Source: Sphaerotilus sp. (GTDB lineage: Bacteria; Pseudomonadota; Gammaproteobacteria; Burkholderiales; Burkholderiaceae_C). From it: a stretch of DNA of 64,000 bases. The position numbers were made by a program, and so were the translations under genes. Numbering within the stretch: the stretch's first letter is position 1; every line of letters starts with the position of its first letter. Positions 7,392-16,146 of this stretch are shown here, in pieces. The notes under the pieces were generated by a model. It saw only the letters and a program-made list of their open reading frames with translations, was not told the DNA's origin and did not search any database. The stretch covers positions 1-64,000 of the forward strand of contig NZ_JAAFKF010000001.1 of NCBI RefSeq assembly GCF_013299175.1. Reading direction: 5' to 3'.

Positions 7392-8591
7392 ATGGCAACC
7401 TCTTATCTGGCCCCTGGTGTCTACGTCGAGGAAGTCGCCTCGGGCGGACGGCCGATCGAGGCCGTGGGGACCAGCACGGCCGGTTTCGTCGGCGTCGCAC
7501 CTGACAGCACCGCGCACCCCAACGAGGTGATGGCGATCAACAACTGGTCGGAATTCCTGCGCCAGTTCGTCAAGCCGGAGACCACGCAGTACAACGCGCT
7601 GGCGCAGGCGGTCTACGGCTTCTTCATCAATGGCGGCAGCCGCTGCTACGTCGTCAACGTGGGGGCGCAGGGCGCGATCGTGGGCGATGCGCGCGGCCGG
7701 CGCGGACTGGATTTGCTGGAGAGTGTCGATGACGTGGCGATCGTGGCCATTCCGGGCTACACCGACCCGGCCTCGCACGATGCGGTGCTCTCGCACTGCG
7801 AGAAGCTGCGTGACCGCTTCGCCGTGCTCGACACCCCACCCCTGCGCGATGGCAACTCGGTCGCGCAACTGACCACGGTGGCGCAGATCGCCGCAGGCGG
7901 TGGCAGCGGTCCGACGGATGACATCGGCCGCGCACGCGCATCCAATTACGGCGCGCAGTACTGCCCCCATCTGCTGGTGCGCAGCGCCCTCGACGCCACG
8001 CAGACCGTCGAGACGGGGCCGAGCGGCTATGTGGCCGGCATCTACGCCCGCACCGACGCGCTGCGCGGGGTGTTCAAGGCGCCGGCCAACGAGCAGGTCC
8101 GCGGCGCGGTGGGGGTCACCTACCGCATCACGCACCAGGAGCAGGAGGTGCTGAACCCGGTCGGTGTCAACTGCATCCGCTTCTTCCACAGCGAGGGCAT
8201 TCGGGTGTGGGGCGCGCGCACGCTGGCCGCCGATGCGCAGTGGAAGTACGTGCCCGTCCGGCGGCTGTTCAACATGATCGAGGAGTCGATCGCCCTGCAC
8301 ACGCGCTGGGTCGTCTTCGAGCCGAACGACCAGACGCTGTGGAACCTGATCAAGCGCGAATGCACCGCCTTCCTCACCCGCCTGTGGCGCGCCGGGGCAC
8401 TCACGGGCCGCACCCCGGCCGAGGCATTCTTCGTCAAGTGCGACGCCGAGACCAATCCGCCCGACGAGATCGACGCCGGCCGGGTGGTGATCCTGATCGG
8501 CGTGGCGCCCGTCAAGCCGGCGGAGTTCGTGATCTTCCGCATCGGCCAGGGTGTGGAAGGCGCGCAGGCCCAGACGGAAGCCAAGGCATAA
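7392..8591 (+). CDS. Contractile injection system sheath protein
   Basis: 399 residues with the sheath opening 'YLAPGVYVEEVASGGRPIEAVGTSTAGFVG' and the C-terminal sheath core: 'NPVGVNCIRFF', 'GIRVWGARTL', 'WKYVPVRRLFNMIEESI', then 'GVAPVKPAEFVIFRIGQ'. These match phage-tail sheath proteins of the eCIS type (Pvc2-4/Afp2-4 family). The sheath contracts around the rigid tube to drive it through a target membrane. Only one sheath gene is present, whereas many eCIS loci have two or three. It is followed after 12 bp by the tube gene. Confidence 0.93.
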   Translation: MATSYLAPGVYVEEVASGGRPIEAVGTSTAGFVGVAPDSTAHPNEVMAINNWSEFLRQFVKPETTQYNALAQAVYGFFINGGSRCYVVNVGAQGAIVGDARGRRGLDLLESVDDVAIVAIPGYTDPASHDAVLSHCEKLRDRFAVLDTPPLRDGNSVAQLTTVAQIAAGGGSGPTDDIGRARASNYGAQYCPHLLVRSALDATQTVETGPSGYVAGIYARTDALRGVFKAPANEQVRGAVGVTYRITHQEQEVLNPVGVNCIRFFHSEGIRVWGARTLAADAQWKYVPVRRLFNMIEESIALHTRWVVFEPNDQTLWNLIKRECTAFLTRLWRAGALTGRTPAEAFFVKCDAETNPPDEIDAGRVVILIGVAPVKPAEFVIFRIGQGVEGAQAQTEAKA

Positions 8592-8603
8592 GGAGAGCAG
8601 ACC

Positions 8604-9083
8604 ATGGCAGACAACGCACAAGCCCCCGGGGGGGTGGAGGGTGGTGGCATCGGCGCCGGGCGGGACGATCCGCTGCGGTCGTTCCACTTCGTGGTCGAGG
8701 TGCAGGGCGTCGCACAAGGTCGCTTCGTCGAGTGCAGCAGCCTGGGCGTGCGGGTCAACGTGATCCGCCAGCGCGAAGGCGGCAACAAGGCCATCACGCA
8801 CCTGATTCCCGGCTCGGTGGACTATGCGCCCGTGACGCTGCGCTACGGGCTGACCCGGTCGCGCGAGCTGTGGGACTGGATGCAGAAGATCGTGCAGGGC
8901 ACCGTGGAGCGGCGCAACGTGTCGATCGTCATGCTGCAGCCCGACGGCAGCACCGAGGCGATGCGCTGGAACCTGTTCGACTGCTGGCCCTCGGAGTGGG
9001 TCTCGGCCGCACTCGACGCCAGTGGCAACACGCTGGCCATCGAGAGCATGACGCTGGTGTTCGAGTCGCTCGAACGTGCCTGA
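8604..9083 (+). CDS. Contractile injection system inner tube protein (gp19 family)
   Basis: 159 residues of the T4 gp19-like tube family: 'DDPLRSFHFVVEVQGVAQGRFVECSSLGVRVNVI' and the typical 'YAPVTLRYGLTRSRELWDWMQK' followed by 'RNVSIVMLQPDG' and a terminal 'ALDASGNTLAIESMTLVFESLER'. It would polymerise into the hexameric tube inside the sheath (Pvc1/Pvc5 role). An AAGGAGAG ribosome binding site lies ahead of the start. Normal length for the family; only one tube paralogue is present. Confidence 0.92.
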   Translation: MADNAQAPGGVEGGGIGAGRDDPLRSFHFVVEVQGVAQGRFVECSSLGVRVNVIRQREGGNKAITHLIPGSVDYAPVTLRYGLTRSRELWDWMQKIVQGTVERRNVSIVMLQPDGSTEAMRWNLFDCWPSEWVSAALDASGNTLAIESMTLVFESLERA

Positions 9084-9096
9084 GCGGGCCGCGGCC

Positions 9097-10026
9097 ATGG
9101 CCATGGAACTCCCGCGTCGCCTGCTGGACCGCCTGGGACGGCAACTGGAGCGGCTGGGACAGCGGCTGCGTCGGCGTGTCGCGCCTGTGCCGACCCCCGG
9201 TCCGGAGCCGCTGCCGCCCGAGGACGCCCACGCCGTCTGGCGGGCGCAGGTCGCCCACCTGTCCCCCGAGGCATGGAGTGTCGTGGCGGCACCGGTCTTG
9301 GCCGACGGCTGTGCGCCGATCCCTTTGGCGCCTGGCTCCAACCGCGTGTCTGCCTGGCCGTCTCGTGCCCCGTTGCCGTTGCCTGCCTTGCCGACCTGGC
9401 AGACCGTGCCCTCCGCCGTGCCGTCCGTGCCATCCAGGGAGCGTCCTGCTCCCCAGGCACAGATCGACGTGGCGCAACAGCCATCGCCCGCGTTCCCCTT
9501 GCATCCGACGACAGAGGAGGGCGTGCGCTGGCCTGCACCACTGCCCCTGCCGCCAGTCTCCGAGCCGGCTGCCGCACGGCCGGTCATGGACGATCCGGTC
9601 GTGCCCACGCCTGCTGCTCCCGACTGGCGGCCTGCTGGGGCGGGCAGTGACGTCGGTCATGCCCTGCCGCTGCCTGTCATCGCCCATGCCAAGGCGGTGT
9701 CCCGGCCCCTTGCGTGGCCCGAGCCGGATCCTGTGCCCGTGCCTGCCTCCCGCGGGACTGAGACCTTCACCCCTGCGCCGGCTCGGCCGACACCCGCGCC
9801 TGCGCCGTGGCCACGGCTGGCGCCGGCCGATGCGCCGCACGCGCCGCAGTGGTGGCCCCGTGACGTGTCGCAGACGCCCGCCCACACCTGGCCGCCCGCG
9901 GCGGCGGGGCACCGCTGGCCGAGTCTGCCGCCCCGGATCGAGGTGCAGGCCGACGCCGCACCGGACCTGCCCGGACGGCTGATCGCGCACCGCCACGCCC
10001 GGCTGACCGCCGAGCAGAGGGGCTAG
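9097..10026 (+). CDS. Proline-rich protein of unknown function in the CIS cluster
   Basis: About 309 residues from ATG 9097; an in-frame GTG at 9076 would overlap the tube gene by 8 bp. The N-terminal 25 residues form a basic, probably helical segment (RRLLDRLGRQLERLGQRLRRR). The rest is strongly enriched in Pro, Ala, Val and Trp with recurring 'PxPxPxP' stretches and looks disordered, ending in a short structured-looking 'LPGRLIAHRHARLTAEQRG'. It occupies the slot where other CIS loci carry small Pvc6-like or adaptor genes between tube and LysM hub. I recognise no domain. Strong third-position GC and tight spacing support a real gene. Confidence 0.7.
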   Translation: MAMELPRRLLDRLGRQLERLGQRLRRRVAPVPTPGPEPLPPEDAHAVWRAQVAHLSPEAWSVVAAPVLADGCAPIPLAPGSNRVSAWPSRAPLPLPALPTWQTVPSAVPSVPSRERPAPQAQIDVAQQPSPAFPLHPTTEEGVRWPAPLPLPPVSEPAAARPVMDDPVVPTPAAPDWRPAGAGSDVGHALPLPVIAHAKAVSRPLAWPEPDPVPVPASRGTETFTPAPARPTPAPAPWPRLAPADAPHAPQWWPRDVSQTPAHTWPPAAAGHRWPSLPPRIEVQADAAPDLPGRLIAHRHARLTAEQRG

Positions 10027-10030
10027 CGGT

Positions 10031-10765
10031 ATGGAACGGGTGGCCTTCCTCCTTGAACGCTCGGGTGAACGGATCGAGTGCCTGATCAACCCCGACACCT
10101 TCACCGTCACGCGGCAGGCCGGTCTGCGGCCGCAGTCCACGCTGTCGGGGGTGGTCGGGGGGCGCAGCCAGGGCGACCATCCGCTGCTGGCCACGGGTGG
10201 CGGCAGCACCGAGCTGCACCTGGAACTGCTGTTCGACATGTCCAAGGTGCCGCGCGCCCAGCCGGACGATTCCGTGCAGACGCTGACCGGGCCGCTGTGG
10301 GCCCTGGCCGAGAACAGCGACGCGCCGAACGGGGCCGGCCGGCCGCCGCAGGTGCTGTTCTGCTGGGGCAAGGCGTGGAGCCTGCCGGTCGTGGTGGCGG
10401 CGGTGGCCGAACGGTTCGAGCAGTTCACCGCTGGCGGCGTGCCACGCCGTTCGTGGATGACCCTGCGGCTGCTGCGGCGTCCCGACGACGGGCCGTCGGC
10501 CGCCGCGCCGGTGGCGGGAGACCGGCCGCTGCCCGGGTTCGACCAGGTGGCGCCCGAGGCTCTGCAGGTACACGAGCTGGCGGGTGAACTGCAGGGCGGC
10601 GGCGACCGCACGGGCCAGGTCGAGCGGCTCGATGCGCTGGCCCATCGCCTCTATGGCGATGCCTCGCTGTGGCGCTGGATTGCCGCGTTCAATGACATCG
10701 CCGATCCGGCGCGCATGGCACCCGGCACCCGGCTGCTGCTGCCCCCTGTGGTGCCGGAGCCTTGA
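10031..10765 (+). CDS. LysM-containing CIS hub/tube-adaptor protein (Pvc7-like)
   Basis: 244 residues. The N-terminal domain opens 'VAFLLERSGERIECLINPDTFTVTRQAG', typical of the CIS tube-initiator/hub-adaptor proteins named for their LysM. The C-terminal part, about 195-241, is a LysM-like module: 'QVERLDALAHRLYGDASLWRWIAAFNDIADPARMAPGTRLLLPP'-type pattern with the conserved Y-G-D, W-I and P-G-T-x-L elements. It would join the tube to the spike complex. It starts 4 bp after the previous gene and ends 2 bp before the spike gene. Confidence 0.83.
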   Translation: MERVAFLLERSGERIECLINPDTFTVTRQAGLRPQSTLSGVVGGRSQGDHPLLATGGGSTELHLELLFDMSKVPRAQPDDSVQTLTGPLWALAENSDAPNGAGRPPQVLFCWGKAWSLPVVVAAVAERFEQFTAGGVPRRSWMTLRLLRRPDDGPSAAAPVAGDRPLPGFDQVAPEALQVHELAGELQGGGDRTGQVERLDALAHRLYGDASLWRWIAAFNDIADPARMAPGTRLLLPPVVPEP

Positions 10766-10767
10766 CG

Positions 10768-12228
10768 GTGGCCGCCGCCCTGCACATGCCCCGCGGCATC
10801 GAGATCCGCCTCGACGGTCAGGCGCTGCCGGAACGCGCGCTCGGCAGTGTCGTGGCCGTGCTGGTGCAGCAGCATCTCTCGCAGCCGAGCGCCTGCGAGC
10901 TGAGCCTGGTCGGCCCGGACGCCGCTGCACTTGCGCCGCGTCTCGCACCGGGCCAGTCGCTGCGCCTGAGCCAGACCGGTGCCACCGCCGCGTGGTTCGA
11001 GGGACAGGTCACGGCACTGGAGCATGTGCATGCCGCCGATGGCCGCTACACCCTGGTGGTGCGGGCCTACGACGCGCTGTGCGTGCTGCGCCAGCGCCAC
11101 CGCGCCCGGGTGCATGTGGACATCACCCTGCCCGAACTGGCCCGCGAACTGGTGGCCGACCTCGGCCTGTCGGTCCAGGCGGAGGTGCCGGGTCCGGTCT
11201 GGCCGCGCGTGGTGCAGACGGGCAGTGACTTCGACCTGCTCGCCGACCTGGCCCGGCGCTGCGGCCTCCACCTGCACGTGCAGGCCGGCGTGTTGCAGTT
11301 GCTGCCGGCGCAAGGCGGTGGTGACACGGTCGAGCTGGGTCTGCATGACCACCTGCTCGACGCCGCGATCGAGCACAACGACCACGGCACCTGTGCCCGG
11401 GTGCAGGCACATGGCTGGAATCCGTGGCGCGGGGCGGCCTGGCAGGCGCAGGCCGGGGGCACGGGCACGGGTGCGGTGCCGGGCGATGCCGTTCGCCTCC
11501 TGCTGGGCCTGGCGGCGCAGGACATGGCCGGTGGTGAAGCGGCGGCGCAGGCCGAGCTGGACGCCCGCCAAGGGGTCGCGCGGGTGCTGCGGGCCACCGC
11601 ACGGGGCGATGTGCGGCTGCGCCCCGGGGTGCCGGTGCGGGTGACCGGTCTCCTGCCCGGGGTCGAGACGGCGTTCGTGCTGGCCAGCGTGCGCCACACG
11701 CTGGACGCGCAGCGCGGCTTCCTGTCGGAACTGTCGAGCGAGCGGCCCGCCCCGCAGGCCCGCACCCCCTCGCTCGCGATGACACCCGGTCGCGTCACCC
11801 AGGTCGATGACCCGGAGCGCCTGGGCCGCATCAAGGTGGCACTGCCCGCATACGCCGAACTCGAGAGCGACTGGCTGCAGTGGATGGCGCCCGGCGCCGG
11901 TCGGGCCAAGGGGCTGGTGGCGCCGCCGGACATCGGCGACCTGGTGGTGGTGCTGCTGGACCCGTCCGATCCGGCGCAGGCGGTGGTGATCGGCAGTCTG
12001 TGGGGGGAGTCGGGGTTGCCGGCGGGGTTCAGCTTCCTGTCGCCCGGCGGGCAGCGCATCCACCTTGACGACACAGCGCAGCGGCTGCGGCTCGAAAGCG
12101 CCGATGGCAGTTGCCTGGAACTCGCGCCCGGGCGCACCCTGCTGCAGTCCAGCGGCCCGATGACGCTCGAAGCCCCCGGGCAGCGGCTCACCCTCCGGGC
12201 GCAGTTCATCGATTTCGAACGCACCTGA
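10768..12228 (+). CDS. VgrG/gp27-gp5-like central spike protein (Pvc8-like)
   Basis: 486 residues from GTG 10768, chosen because GGAG lies eight bases upstream; a TTG at 10762 and an ATG at 10786 are alternatives. The N-terminal gp27-like hub domain includes 'RYTLVVRAYDALCVLRQRHRA' and 'SDFDLLADLARRCGLHLHVQ'. The C-terminal gp5-like OB domain carries 'GRVTQVDDPERLGRIKVALP' and 'PPDIGDLVVVLLDPSDP...VVIGSLWGE'. It would form the trimeric spike beneath the tube. No C-terminal effector extension is seen. The PAAR-like tip gene follows. Confidence 0.88.
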   Translation: MAAALHMPRGIEIRLDGQALPERALGSVVAVLVQQHLSQPSACELSLVGPDAAALAPRLAPGQSLRLSQTGATAAWFEGQVTALEHVHAADGRYTLVVRAYDALCVLRQRHRARVHVDITLPELARELVADLGLSVQAEVPGPVWPRVVQTGSDFDLLADLARRCGLHLHVQAGVLQLLPAQGGGDTVELGLHDHLLDAAIEHNDHGTCARVQAHGWNPWRGAAWQAQAGGTGTGAVPGDAVRLLLGLAAQDMAGGEAAAQAELDARQGVARVLRATARGDVRLRPGVPVRVTGLLPGVETAFVLASVRHTLDAQRGFLSELSSERPAPQARTPSLAMTPGRVTQVDDPERLGRIKVALPAYAELESDWLQWMAPGAGRAKGLVAPPDIGDLVVVLLDPSDPAQAVVIGSLWGESGLPAGFSFLSPGGQRIHLDDTAQRLRLESADGSCLELAPGRTLLQSSGPMTLEAPGQRLTLRAQFIDFERT

Positions 12229-12242
12229 AGGAGGGCCGCACC

Positions 12243-12581
12243 ATGTACTGGATCACCGAAGACGCGCATGTGGTCTGCAACCACAAGCTGGGCAAGGTGC
12301 AGAACCGGCCGTCGCAGGACCTGGTCACCATCGCGCGGCGGCGCGTGCTGGTGGCGACCGATCCGGAGCACTGCACCATCGGCGGCTGCCCCAACCTCGG
12401 ACCCGGCATCCAGCCCTGCCTGACCACGCTGCAGGTGCAGCGCGGCTACTCCGACTGGATCCGCATCGACGGCCGCCCCCTGTGCCTGGACACCCTGGCC
12501 GGATTCACCAACGGCACGCCCCCCGGCGCGGTGCTGTACGTGGTGGACCAGCCGGGGCAGACCTGGGTCTGTCAGCCATGA
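12243..12581 (+). CDS. PAAR-like spike tip protein (Pvc10-like)
   Basis: 112 residues behind a strong GAAGGAGG. The protein opens with 'MYWITEDAHVVCNHKLGKVQN' and contains several cysteines ('EHCTIGGCPNLGPGIQPC'), resembling DUF4280/PAAR-like small caps that sharpen the spike trimer and bind a metal ion. Position between the VgrG-like spike and the gp25 gene is the expected one for the tip. Its stop codon overlaps the gp25 start by 4 bp. Assignment is by motif pattern plus context. Confidence 0.72.
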   Translation: MYWITEDAHVVCNHKLGKVQNRPSQDLVTIARRRVLVATDPEHCTIGGCPNLGPGIQPCLTTLQVQRGYSDWIRIDGRPLCLDTLAGFTNGTPPGAVLYVVDQPGQTWVCQP

Positions 12582-13009
12582 GCGCGCGGTACAGCGCGCT
12601 GCGCTTCGCCTTCCGGGAGACGTCTGCGCCGCTGGAACGGGCCGGGCTGGTCGTGAGTCCGCGCGGCGGATTGGACCTGGCGGCCGACGCCGACGCCGTG
12701 CGGCAGGCGATCCTGATGCTCGTCGCCACCCGTCCGGGCGAGCGCGTGATGCGACCCGACTATGGCTGCCACCTGTTCCGCCTGGCCTTTGCCCCCAACG
12801 ACGACACCACCGCCGGTCTGGCCATCCATTACGTGCGGCGCGCCCTCCAGCGTTGGGAGCCGCGCGTCGAGACCGTGCGACTCGATGCCGGCGCGCACCC
12901 CGAGCAGGAAGGGCGGCTGGACATCGACCTGCAATACCGCCTGCGCGGCAGCGTGCACACCGAACGGCTCGCACTCGTGTTCGACCTTGGCAACGGACGG
13001 GTGACCTGA
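12578..13009 (+). CDS. gp25-like baseplate wedge protein (Pvc9-like)
   Basis: 143 residues with the gp25/GpW signature: 'DADAVRQAILMLVATRPGERVMRPDYGCHLFRLAF' and 'AIHYVRRALQRWEPRVETV'. The 'R-P-G-E-R-x-M-x-P-x-Y-G' core corresponds to the EPR-type loop of T4 gp25 and T6SS TssE, which nucleates sheath assembly on the baseplate. It overlaps the tip gene by 4 bp and ends 1 bp before the baseplate J gene. Confidence 0.93.
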   Translation: MSARYSALRFAFRETSAPLERAGLVVSPRGGLDLAADADAVRQAILMLVATRPGERVMRPDYGCHLFRLAFAPNDDTTAGLAIHYVRRALQRWEPRVETVRLDAGAHPEQEGRLDIDLQYRLRGSVHTERLALVFDLGNGRVT

Positions 13010-13010
13010 C

Positions 13011-15620
13011 ATGCCGATCCCCTCGCCCCTGCTCGATGACCGCGGTTTCGAGGACATGCTGGCCGACGCCAAGGCGCTGATCCGGCGTGCCGACTGCGGC
13101 TGGACGGACCTGTCGCCCGGCGATCCCGGCACCGTGCTGCTCGAAGCGTTCACCTACCTGACCAGCATCCTCCTGTACCGCGTCAACCGGGTGCCGGAGA
13201 AGGTCTACGTCGAGCTGCTGCGCCTGGTCGGCGTGAAGATGGCGCCGCCCACGGCCGCGCGCGCGCTGCTGCGGTTCTCCGTGGCCAAGCCGCAGGACAG
13301 CGACCTGGTGCTGCCCGCCGGCACGCGGGTGACGATCGGGCGGGTCACCGGCAGCGGCGGCCCGCCCCCGGTGTTCACCACCGTGGAGCCCGCCACCCTC
13401 CTGGCGGGCCAGACCGCCGTCGAGGGCGTGCTGGCCTGCCACTGCCAGTCGATCCAGGGCGAGCTGGCCGGGGTCGGCACCGGGCTGCCCCGCCAGTCGG
13501 TGCAGGCCGCCCATGCGCCGATCGTCGCGCCGATGGCAGACCGGCTGGATCTTCTGGTAGGGGTCGAGGCCACACCGGACGAACTCGACGAGCGCGCCCC
13601 CGCCGTGTCGTGCGATGGCCGCAGCTTCCGCCTCTGGCGGGAGGCCGAGTATTTCGGCGAACACGGCCCCGACGCCTTCAGCTACGTCGTGGACCGGCTG
13701 GCCGGTCGCATCGACTTCGCGCCCGCCGTCCAGGCCGTGCGCGACGACGGCAGCCTCGAACCCCGCGCCGCCACGCTGGCGCGGGTGCCCGCACCGGGGC
13801 GCCAGATCCGCCTGTGGTACCGCACCGGCGGCGGCCAGTCGGGCAATCTGGCGGCCCACACGCTTGGGGTGATGCGCGACGCGGTGCGCGGCGTGCAGGT
13901 CACCAACCCCGAGCCGGCCACCGGCGGCACCGACGCCGAGACGCTGGCCAATGCCCTGCTGCGTGGACCGCAGGAGATGCACTCGCTGCGCCGCGCCGTG
14001 AATGCCCGCGATTTCGAGACCCTGGCCTTGCGCGCCAGCGGCACGGCGGCACGCGCCAAAGCCTTCGCCAAGGCGCAACTGTGGCGCCACGCCACGCCGG
14101 GCACGGTGGAGGTGCTGCTGGTGCCGCGCCTGGGGACGGAGTCCGAGCGGGGCCACGGCCGCGTCACCGTCCAGGCGCTGCAGGCACTGGAAACCGAGGA
14201 CGCACGGACGCAGATCCGCGACCAGCTCGAACTGCGCCGCCCGCTGGGCATCACCTGCCTGGTCCACTGGGTGCGCTACAAGGAGGTCAGCGTGTGTGCC
14301 CGCGTCGTGGTGCATCGGGGCGAGGATCCGCAGGCCGTGCGCGAGCGCGTGGCGGCCCGGCTGCACGAGATGGTCAACCCGCTGCCCTCGTCGCCCAGCC
14401 GGCGTGGGTGGCGGTTCGGCGAGCCGCTGCGGGTGTCGCACGTGTACGACGTGGCCCTGGGCGAGCCGGGGGTCAGCTATGTCGATCGGGTGCGGCTGCG
14501 GGTCGGCGAAGTGCCCGACCAGAACGTGCTGGCACTGGCCATCGACCCTTTCCAGCCCGCCACCTGGTATGCCGGCAGCGGGGCGATCCTGTTCCGCTCG
14601 CTCAATGGCGGTGACGGCTGGGAAGCGGCAGGGCGCTTCCTGAACCAGGCCGTGCAGACCGTGGTGCCCCATCCGGCCCGGCCGGGCTTGCTCGCGTTGG
14701 GCACGCGGCTGACCGACGGCAGCGCGCAGGTGCATGTGTCCTGGGACTGTGGCGAGTCGTGGCCGGCGGAGGTCCGCACCAGCTTCGCCTTCGCCGTGCA
14801 GGGCCTGGCGTGGCAGTTGCGCGACGCCGTCCCGGTGCTGCTGATCGCGACCACCAAGGGACTGTACGAGTGGAGCATGGTGCCCGCGGCCACGCCGGTC
14901 CAGCTCACCGTGGACGCGGCGCAACCCGCGCTGGGCTACTACGCCGTGGCGGCCTTCGTGGACGGGCGTGGTGGCAGCAACGTGGCGGTGGCGGCGATGC
15001 AGTCGGGGGGCGTCTACCTGTCGCGCATGGGTGGCCGGTCGGAGACGTTCACGCGCATCCTCGACCCCGGCGAAGACGTGCGGGTGCTGTCGCCGGAACG
15101 TGCGGGCATGCGCAGCTTCCTCTGGGCCGGGATCACCATCGCCGGCAACGAGCAGGGCAAGGGCGCCCTGCGCTGGGAACTGCCGTCGTCGCCGCAGCAG
15201 ATGCAGTCGCCCGAAGGCTGGCGCGCGATGTCGGCCAACTGGCAGGGGGGCAGTTGCCGCGTGCTGGCCATTGCAGGCGGGATGGTCTACGCGGGCACGC
15301 ACTTCGCTGGCCTGGCGGTGCTCGATCCGGCACATGCCGACCAGGGCTGGGTCACTTCGCACTTGCAATGCGGGTTGCCGATGCGGGGGGCCGAGCGCCT
15401 GTTTGCTCCGGTGCCTGCGCTGGCGGTGGCCGAACCCGATGGCCCGGTGATGGCCGGCGGCGAGCGCGGCGTGTTCCGCAGCCGGGACCAGGGCGTGGTG
15501 TTCGAGAGTGCGTCGCGCCGCGAGTTTCCCGACAAGGTGGCGCTGCCCCCGAGCTGGCTGTTCTGCTCGGGCACCCACGAGATCGAAGCGGTGAACGCCG
15601 ATGACGCCGAACGAGATTGA
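13011..15620 (+). CDS. Baseplate J-family protein with C-terminal beta-propeller-like region
   Basis: 869 residues. Residues 1 to about 510 are a baseplate wedge (gpJ/Pvc11-type): 'WTDLSPGDPGTVLLEAFTYLTSILLYRVNRVPEKVYVELLRLVG', then 'PQEMHSLRRAVNARDFETLAL' and 'LRRPLGITCLVHWVRYKEVSV'. From about 515 the sequence changes to repeated strands with Asp-box-like motifs: 'SLNGGDGWEAA' near 529, 'SWDCGESWPAEV' near 575, 'SRDQGVVFESA' near 823, plus 'GLAWQLRDAVPVLLIATTKGLYEWS'. This is the pattern of BNR/sortilin-type beta-propellers. The fusion could place a binding platform on the baseplate. It overlaps the next gene by 20 bp. Confidence 0.85.
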   Translation: MPIPSPLLDDRGFEDMLADAKALIRRADCGWTDLSPGDPGTVLLEAFTYLTSILLYRVNRVPEKVYVELLRLVGVKMAPPTAARALLRFSVAKPQDSDLVLPAGTRVTIGRVTGSGGPPPVFTTVEPATLLAGQTAVEGVLACHCQSIQGELAGVGTGLPRQSVQAAHAPIVAPMADRLDLLVGVEATPDELDERAPAVSCDGRSFRLWREAEYFGEHGPDAFSYVVDRLAGRIDFAPAVQAVRDDGSLEPRAATLARVPAPGRQIRLWYRTGGGQSGNLAAHTLGVMRDAVRGVQVTNPEPATGGTDAETLANALLRGPQEMHSLRRAVNARDFETLALRASGTAARAKAFAKAQLWRHATPGTVEVLLVPRLGTESERGHGRVTVQALQALETEDARTQIRDQLELRRPLGITCLVHWVRYKEVSVCARVVVHRGEDPQAVRERVAARLHEMVNPLPSSPSRRGWRFGEPLRVSHVYDVALGEPGVSYVDRVRLRVGEVPDQNVLALAIDPFQPATWYAGSGAILFRSLNGGDGWEAAGRFLNQAVQTVVPHPARPGLLALGTRLTDGSAQVHVSWDCGESWPAEVRTSFAFAVQGLAWQLRDAVPVLLIATTKGLYEWSMVPAATPVQLTVDAAQPALGYYAVAAFVDGRGGSNVAVAAMQSGGVYLSRMGGRSETFTRILDPGEDVRVLSPERAGMRSFLWAGITIAGNEQGKGALRWELPSSPQQMQSPEGWRAMSANWQGGSCRVLAIAGGMVYAGTHFAGLAVLDPAHADQGWVTSHLQCGLPMRGAERLFAPVPALAVAEPDGPVMAGGERGVFRSRDQGVVFESASRREFPDKVALPPSWLFCSGTHEIEAVNADDAERD

Positions 15621-16146
15621 GGCGCTGTTGCCGGAGGTGCTGCGCAGTGCGTTGACCGACGACGGGCCGCTGCGCGCGCTGGTGGCCGTGATGTCGCAAC
15701 TGCATGCGCCGGTGGAGTCGCTGCTCGGCGACATCGACACCGTCTTCCGTCCCGGTGCCACGGACGATGCCTTCGTGCCCGTGCTCGCGCAGTGGGCTGG
15801 CATGGACCGGCTGCTGGTCCCGCCACTGCCCGCGGACGCGGTCTCCACCGGCAACGGCCGCCTGCGTGCGCTGTTGATGCGGGCGGCCTGGCTCTCGCAG
15901 TGGCGTGGCACGCGGGCCGGGCTGGTGGCCTTTCTCGAAACGGCCTGCGGCGTGCAGGGTGTCGAGATCGACGAACACGTCATCGGCCCGGACGGCCAAC
16001 CGATGCCATTTCACCTGCGCGTGCAGGTGCCTGCGTCGATGCTGGCCCACCGGCCGCTGATCGAGCGCATCCTGGAGGCCGAGAAACCGGCCTACGCGAC
16101 CTGCGAACTTGTCTTCAAGACCCACTCCGAGGAGCCATCCCGATGA
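15601..16146 (+). CDS. Phage tail protein I-like baseplate protein
   Basis: 181 residues. The pattern 'PEVLRSALTDDGPLRALVAVMSQLHAPVESLLGDIDTVFRPG', 'FVPVLAQWAGMD', 'LMRAAWLSQWRGTRAGLVAFLETACG' and 'PFHLRVQVPASMLAHRPLIERILEAEKPAYATCEL' matches the gpI-like tail protein family that follows gpJ in P2-like phages and CIS loci. It would link the wedge to peripheral parts of the baseplate. It overlaps its neighbours by 20 bp and 4 bp, consistent with co-translation. Confidence 0.85.
   Translation: MTPNEIEALLPEVLRSALTDDGPLRALVAVMSQLHAPVESLLGDIDTVFRPGATDDAFVPVLAQWAGMDRLLVPPLPADAVSTGNGRLRALLMRAAWLSQWRGTRAGLVAFLETACGVQGVEIDEHVIGPDGQPMPFHLRVQVPASMLAHRPLIERILEAEKPAYATCELVFKTHSEEPSR

Noticed and set aside
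6879..9608. 909-codon minus-strand open frame
   Set aside because: It is antisense to the sheath and tube genes and lacks any domain signature.
11067..15983. 1638-codon minus-strand open frame
   Set aside because: It is antisense to the CIS spike and baseplate genes and shows no recognisable domain.
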